Below, in pieces: positions 5,837-9,604 of a DNA stretch of 9,604 bases. The notes beneath the pieces were generated by a model. That model was not told the DNA's origin. It searched no databases and saw nothing but the letters and a program-made list of their open reading frames with translations. Numbering within the stretch: the stretch's first letter is position 1; each line of letters begins with the position of its first letter. The translations under genes were made by a program, and so were the position numbers. Where the stretch lies: assembly GCA_030037105.1 (NCBI GenBank), contig JASHRY010000402.1, positions 1 through 9,604 on the forward strand, written 5' to 3'. Source of the DNA: Xanthobacteraceae bacterium. Its GTDB lineage: Bacteria; Pseudomonadota; Alphaproteobacteria; Rhizobiales; Xanthobacteraceae.

Positions 5837-6172
5837 GATATCGGCCCTGCGGCGGGTGCGCTGCGGCTGCAACCGGATAAACCACGTCGCCGCTGCGGCG
5901 GGACCGCGGCGCATCGCCGCGCTACGGCGGCAGGACCGCCCGTTGCTGGAATCTCTCATCATCGGTCGGTAAATCCCGATTGGCGCGACTTGCGGGAGGA
6001 CGTCGCGCGCCGACCGCAACGCGTTCAATATGGCTCGTCAGCACGGATGGCCGGGTCAAATCCGGCGGTGACGGGGGAGGGCGTGAAGAGGGACTCGCAC
6101 TGTGCACTGCGACGTATTTGACGGTATGGGCGATTTTAGCGGGTCATGATTGCAATTTTTGTTGTCTTCTCC
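5837..6172. other. Intergenic stretch between nrdJ and ctaG
   Basis: These 336 bases separate two minus-strand genes and should contain the nrdJ 3' end and the ctaG promoter. Part of it (5837-5962) may belong to ctaG if an upstream start is used. It contains a palindrome at 6046-6073. Bases 6105-6172 are A+T-richer, but I find no hairpin with a T-run that would be a clear nrdJ terminator. A plus-strand frame at 5980-6240 runs antisense into nrdJ and has no protein-like pattern. Confidence 0.5.
6046..6073. repeat. GATGGCCGGG-type intergenic palindrome
   Basis: GCCGG (6050-6054) pairs with CCGGC (6062-6066) around a 7-base loop, flanked by GAT on the left and GGTGACG on the right. This resembles the GATGGCCGGG(T/A)CAAG-CCCGGCCATGACG unit that I recall as a frequent intergenic palindrome of Rhizobiales, here degenerate on its right arm. 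It could act as a weak terminator or mRNA-stabilising hairpin for nrdJ. The family assignment is from memory. Confidence 0.5.
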
Positions 6173-9100
6173 TCACGAACACCCCGTCGTCGCCCCGCAG
6201 GTTTCGCACTTCATGCACGTGCCGTTGCGCACCAGCGTGAAGTTGCCGCATTCGCCGCAGGCTTCCCCTTCGTAGCCCTTGGCCTTTGCTTCGGCGCGCT
6301 TCTCCGCCGCGGCGAGCCGCGCCTGGGTGCGGATGTCGGTTTGGTTCATCAGCTCCAGCGCCTGCGCGGGCGAGAGCTTTTGTTCGGGCTCGCTCTTGAG
6401 CGCCGCGGTGCCGGAAATTTCCGCGCGGGAGGTGGAGGAGGTGAGCGCGGTGACTTTGCCGCTCGCGCCACCGCGGCCACTTTCGCCAGCCGACCCCCCT
6501 CCCTGACCCTCCCCCGCAAGGGGGGAAGGAATAGACTGCGTGCGCCCGCCTTCGCCGCGGTCTCCTCCCCCCTGCATCACCTTGAGCCGGTCGGTGCGCG
6601 AGCGGGTCAGCCCCTTCGACACGTAGCGCGCGTCGGGAATGGGCCGGCCTTCGCCGACGCCCTTGCCGAGCGCGTCGAAGCCCGTCTCGTTCGGATCGAC
6701 GTGGGCGAGGTCGAAGCGCGAGAGGTAGCTCACCGCCAGCTCACGGAACACGTAGTCGATGATCGAGGTGGCGTATTTGATCGAGTCGTTGCCCTGCACC
6801 GGGCCCGACGGCTCGAAGCGCGTGAAGGTGAAGGCGTCGACATATTCCTCGAGCGGCACGCCGTATTGCAGGCCGAGCGACACGGCGATGGCGAAGTTGT
6901 TGAGGAGCGAGCGCAGCGCCGCGCCCTCCTTGTGCATGTCGATGAAGATCTCGCCGAGCCGGCCGTCGTCGTATTCGCCGGTGCGCAGATAGACCTTGTG
7001 GCCGCCGACCACGGCCTTCTGGGTGTAGCCCTTGCGCCGGTCGGGCATGCGCTCGCGTTCGCGCATGACGACGATGCGCTCGACGACCTTCTCCACCACC
7101 CGCTCCGCGAGCGCGGCGGCGCGCGAGGCGGCCGGCTTCTCGACCAAGGCCTCGATCGCTTCCTCGTCCTCCTCCGCGTCGGCGATAATTTGGCTTTGCA
7201 GCGGCTGCGACAGTTTCGAGCCGTCGCGGTAGAGCGCGGTCGCCTTGAGCGCGAGCTTCCAGGAGAGAAGGTAGGCCGCCTTGCAGTCCGCGACCGTCGC
7301 CTCGTTCGGCATGTTGATGGTCTTGGAAATGGCGCCGGAGATGAAAGGCTGCGCCGCCGCCATCATGCGCAGGTGGCTCTCGACCGAGAGATAGCGCTTG
7401 CCGGTGCGCCCGCACGGATTGGCGCAGTCGAACACCGCGTAATGCTCGGGCTTGAGATGAGGCGCCCCCTCGACCGTCATGGCACCGCAGACGTGGATGT
7501 TGGCCGCCTCGATCTCGCGCCGGGTGAAGCCGAGATGCGACAGTAGGTCGAAGTTCGGCGCGGCGAGCGCCGCGGCCTCGACGCCAAGCGCGTCGTGGAG
7601 GAAGTCCGCGCCCAGCGTCCACTTGTTGAAGACGAACTTGATGTCGAAGGCGGTCGGCAGCGCTTTTTCGACCTTTGCGAGAGCTTCGGGGGTAAAACCC
7701 TTTGCTTTCAGCGTGGTGTGATTGATTGCCGGGGCCTGACCCAAAGAGCCGTGGCCGACCGCGTAGGCTTCGATCTCGGCGATCTCGCTCTCGCCGTAGC
7801 CGAGCGCGCGCAAGGCCGCGGGCACGGCGCGGTTGATGATCTTGAAGTAGCCGCCGCCGGCGAGCTTCTTGAATTTCACCAGCGCGAAATCGGGCTCGAT
7901 GCCGGTCGTGTCGCAATCCATGACCAGGCCGATCGTGCCGGTCGGCGCGATCACGCTCGCCTGCGCATTGCGGTAGCCGTGCGCCTCGCCGAGCGCGAGC
8001 GCGCGGTCCCAGGCGCGCCTGGCGTGCTCCGACAGCCGCGCGTCCGGGCAGGCTTTGTGGTCGAGCGGCACCGGCGGGGTCGCGACCTGCTCGTAGCCGC
8101 TGCGCTCGCCATGGGCGGCGCGGCGATGATTGCGCATGACGCGCAGCATCGCCTCGCGGTTCTCGGCAAAGCGCGGGAAGGCGCCAAGCTCGGCGGCCAT
8201 CTCCGCCGATGTGGCGTAACTCACGCCGGTCATGATCGCCGCGAGCGCGCCGCAGATGGCGCGGCCGGCGTCCGAATCGTAGGGAATGGCGGACGACATC
8301 AACAGGCCGCCGAGATTGGCGTAGCCCAAGCCCAGCGTGCGGAACTCGTAGGAGCGCCGCGCGATCTCGCGCGAGGGAAACTGCGCCATCAGCACCGAGA
8401 TTTCGAGCACGACGGTCCACAGCCGCACCGCGTGCTCGAAGCCGTCGATATCGAAGCCTAGACCACCGATCGAGCCGCTGACTCGGCTGGATCCCTCCCC
8501 CCTTGTGGGGGAGGGTAGGGAGGGGGGTGTATCTTCGGCGCCGCGTATGCCATGACCCCCCTCTCCATCTCTCCCCCACAAGGGGGGAGAGAGCAGCGTG
8601 TTGCTCGCTCCGGACTCTTTCCTAAACGCCAGCAGGTTCAGCGAGGCGAGGTTGCACGCCGTGTCGTCGAGGAACATGTATTCCGAGCACGGGTTCGAGG
8701 CGATGATCGGACCCGAGGCCGGGCAGGTGTGCCAGTCGTTGATCGTCGTGTGATATTGCAGGCCGGGATCGGCGCTCGCCCAGGCGGCATAGCCGATCTT
8801 CTCCCACAGGTCGCGCGCCTTCACGGTCCTGGCGATTTCGCCCGGCTTGGTGCGCCAGACGAGGTCCCAGTCGCGGTCGGCCTCGACCGCCTTGAGGAAT
8901 TCATCGGTCACGCGCACCGAATTGTTGGAATTCTGGCCGGAGACGGTGAGATAGGCTTCCGAATCCCAATCGCTGTCGTAGGTCGGGAAGAAGATATCGG
9001 TGTAGCCCTGCTTGGCGAACTGGATCACGCGGCGGATGTAACTGTCGGGCACGTGGTCCTTGCGCGCCGCCTTGATCTCGCGGCGCAGGACCGGATTCTT

Positions 9101-9604
9101 GTCCGGATCGAAGCAATCGTCGCCCGAGCCCTCGCAATTGATGCAGGCTTTGAGGATCGAGCGCAGATGCTTCTGATTGATCTTGGAGCCGGTGACGAGA
9201 TTGGCGACCTTCTGCTCCTCGATCACCTTCCAGTCGATGAACTGCTCGATGTCGGGATGGTCGACGTCGAGGATCACCATCTTCGCCGCCCGGCGCGTGG
9301 TGCCGCCCGATTTGATGGCGCCGGCCGCGCGATCTCCGATCTTGAGGAAGCTCATCAAGCCCGACGACTTGCCGCCGCCGGATAATCTTTCACCTTCGCC
9401 GCGCAGCCTGGAGAAGTTCGAGCCGGTGCCGGAACCGTACTTGAACAGCCGCGCCTCGCGCACCCACAGGTCCATGATCCCGCCCTCGTTGACGAGATCG
9501 TCGGCGATCGACTGGATGAAGCAGGCGTGCGGCTGTGGATGCTCGTAGGCGGTGGTCGATTGCACCAGCTCCTTGGTCGCATGATCGACGTAGAAATGCC
9601 CTTG
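6173..9604 (-). CDS. nrdJ: Vitamin B12-dependent (class II) ribonucleotide reductase, 5' end outside window
   Basis: The frame is open from the right window edge to TGA at 6175-6173, giving 1143 residues of the C-terminal and central enzyme. It reduces ribonucleotides to deoxyribonucleotides in the cytoplasm using adenosylcobalamin as radical source, so it works with or without oxygen. With the first full codon as residue 1, the redox cysteine is Cys28 (HACFIQS), the thiyl site is Cys306 in NPCSE with Asn304 and Glu308, and the partner redox Cys is Cys317 (ACNLASLNL), spaced 11 from the thiyl as in class II enzymes. The phosphate loop is PTGTIG at 554-559. A TSCPD-type domain spans about 859-963. 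The C-terminus carries Cys1116, 1119, 1130, 1133, 1136 and 1142, a zinc-ribbon or swinging redox tail. Two low-complexity segments at about 330-381 and 1011-1049 look like DNA-repeat insertions that kept the frame. Confidence 0.97.
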   Translation of the reverse strand, partial: QGHFYVDHATKELVQSTTAYEHPQPHACFIQSIADDLVNEGGIMDLWVREARLFKYGSGTGSNFSRLRGEGERLSGGGKSSGLMSFLKIGDRAAGAIKSGGTTRRAAKMVILDVDHPDIEQFIDWKVIEEQKVANLVTGSKINQKHLRSILKACINCEGSGDDCFDPDKNPVLRREIKAARKDHVPDSYIRRVIQFAKQGYTDIFFPTYDSDWDSEAYLTVSGQNSNNSVRVTDEFLKAVEADRDWDLVWRTKPGEIARTVKARDLWEKIGYAAWASADPGLQYHTTINDWHTCPASGPIIASNPCSEYMFLDDTACNLASLNLLAFRKESGASNTLLSPPLWGRDGEGGHGIRGAEDTPPSLPSPTRGEGSSRVSGSIGGLGFDIDGFEHAVRLWTVVLEISVLMAQFPSREIARRSYEFRTLGLGYANLGGLLMSSAIPYDSDAGRAICGALAAIMTGVSYATSAEMAAELGAFPRFAENREAMLRVMRNHRRAAHGERSGYEQVATPPVPLDHKACPDARLSEHARRAWDRALALGEAHGYRNAQASVIAPTGTIGLVMDCDTTGIEPDFALVKFKKLAGGGYFKIINRAVPAALRALGYGESEIAEIEAYAVGHGSLGQAPAINHTTLKAKGFTPEALAKVEKALPTAFDIKFVFNKWTLGADFLHDALGVEAAALAAPNFDLLSHLGFTRREIEAANIHVCGAMTVEGAPHLKPEHYAVFDCANPCGRTGKRYLSVESHLRMMAAAQPFISGAISKTINMPNEATVADCKAAYLLSWKLALKATALYRDGSKLSQPLQSQIIADAEEDEEAIEALVEKPAASRAAALAERVVEKVVERIVVMRERERMPDRRKGYTQKAVVGGHKVYLRTGEYDDGRLGEIFIDMHKEGAALRSLLNNFAIAVSLGLQYGVPLEEYVDAFTFTRFEPSGPVQGNDSIKYATSIIDYVFRELAVSYLSRFDLAHVDPNETGFDALGKGVGEGRPIPDARYVSKGLTRSRTDRLKVMQGGGDRGEGGRTQSIPSPLAGEGQGGGSAGESGRGGASGKVTALTSSTSRAEISGTAALKSEPEQKLSPAQALELMNQTDIRTQARLAAAEKRAEAKAKGYEGEACGECGNFTLVRNGTCMKCETCGATTGCS
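6492..6529 (-). repeat. G/C-run palindromic element, copy C, inside nrdJ
   Basis: A 38-base unit, nearly the same as copy B (8554-8591) in the same orientation: GACCCCCCTC, a short variable part, then CTCCCCC, a 4-base loop and GGGGGG-A. Read as nrdJ it encodes [14 protein letters not shown]. The right part forms a hairpin (C-run against G-run). A 10-base partial copy in the opposite orientation, CCTCCCCCCT, stands at 6564-6573 and encodes part of [10 protein letters not shown], so the inserted block probably spans 6492-6575. It lies in the linker before the C-terminal cysteine tail, a region normally variable in this family. Confidence 0.75.
8493..8529 (+). repeat. G/C-run palindromic element, copy A, inside nrdJ
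   Basis: A 37-base unit forming the left arm of an inverted pair with copy B; about 33 of 38 aligned positions agree. Each arm also contains its own small hairpin (C-run, TTGT loop, G-run). Read as nrdJ on the minus strand it encodes [15 protein letters not shown] base count of the plus strand gives four G-runs of 5, 3, 3 and 6 with 1-2 base spacers at 8507-8527, a canonical G-quadruplex pattern. Confidence 0.8.
8554..8591 (-). repeat. G/C-run palindromic element, copy B, inside nrdJ
   Basis: A 38-base unit in inverted orientation to copy A, with a 24-base spacer between them. Read as nrdJ on the minus strand it encodes [15 protein letters not shown], a different register from copies A and C. 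The A-spacer-B block can fold into a stem of about 37 bp. It sits between AFRKESG and [13 protein letters not shown], where other class II reductases have only a short surface connection. Confidence 0.8.

Noticed and set aside
4715..6121. Plus-strand open frame of 468 codons antisense to ctaG and PCuAC
   Set aside because: It lies opposite two well-recognised genes. Its product is Arg/Gln/Asp/His-rich without domains, as expected for an antisense frame in G+C-rich DNA.
6146..7546. Plus-strand frames of several hundred codons opposite nrdJ (also 7595-8461 and 8552-9385)
   Set aside because: All are antisense to an unambiguous gene, show no domain pattern, and end or start arbitrarily; they are composition artefacts.
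6741..8579. Second minus-strand frame of 612 codons inside nrdJ
   Set aside because: It overlaps nrdJ on the same strand in another register. The product is extremely Arg-rich and low in complexity, a shadow of the nrdJ codon bias.
6492..8591. CRISPR-like array from the repeated G/C-run units
   Set aside because: Only three full copies, in mixed orientation, two of them about 2 kb from the third, without regular spacers and inside a coding sequence.
8462..8617. Possible frameshift or assembly error in nrdJ at the low-complexity segment
   Set aside because: The conserved NrdJ sequence resumes in the same frame on both sides with no stop codon. The odd peptide is fully explained by the inserted repeat pair.

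Overview
The window looks like a chromosomal stretch from a G+C-rich alphaproteobacterium, most likely a member of the Rhizobiales (Hyphomicrobiales). The reasons are the strong G/C third-position bias, a long alphaproteobacterial-type B12-dependent ribonucleotide reductase, and intergenic palindromes of a kind I recognise from that order. I could run no database search, so the taxon is an inference.

Layout. The left edge (1-113, minus) is the first 37 codons of a GAF-type signalling protein. After a 389-base gap comes a small three-helix membrane protein (503-943, minus), divergent from a DoxX-family membrane protein (1095-1541, plus). Next is a two-gene toxin-antitoxin unit: a DUF7662-like antitoxin candidate (1700-2119) directly abutting a PIN-domain VapC-type toxin (2120-2533). 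It is preceded by an unusually A+T-rich promoter with interlocking inverted repeats. A stand-alone cyclic-nucleotide-binding-domain protein follows (2622-3128). The next 591 bases (3129-3719) hold no normal gene. They contain an imperfect palindrome, a fragment of a second DoxX gene butted directly against it, a 46-codon antisense ORF with an FKBP-like stretch, and a GC-rich hairpin, so this looks like a degraded junction.

The centre is a copper-handling and respiratory-oxidase assembly cluster. An SCO-family protein (3720-4367, plus) converges, with only 13 bases between stop codons, on a PCuAC copper chaperone (4381-4860, minus). The PCuAC start overlaps the end of a CtaG-type cytochrome oxidase assembly membrane protein (4838-5836, minus). 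Together these would supply and insert copper into the CuA/CuB sites of a heme-copper oxidase; the oxidase subunits are not in the window.

The right third (6173-9604, minus) is a vitamin B12-dependent class II ribonucleotide reductase (nrdJ), complete at its C-terminus and running off the window edge at its N-terminus. Its most striking property is two extra low-complexity peptide segments encoded by copies of the same G/C-run palindromic DNA element. The element lies in both orientations and is translated in three different registers, yet the reading frame stays open throughout. I see no tRNA, rRNA, CRISPR array, transposase or phage gene.
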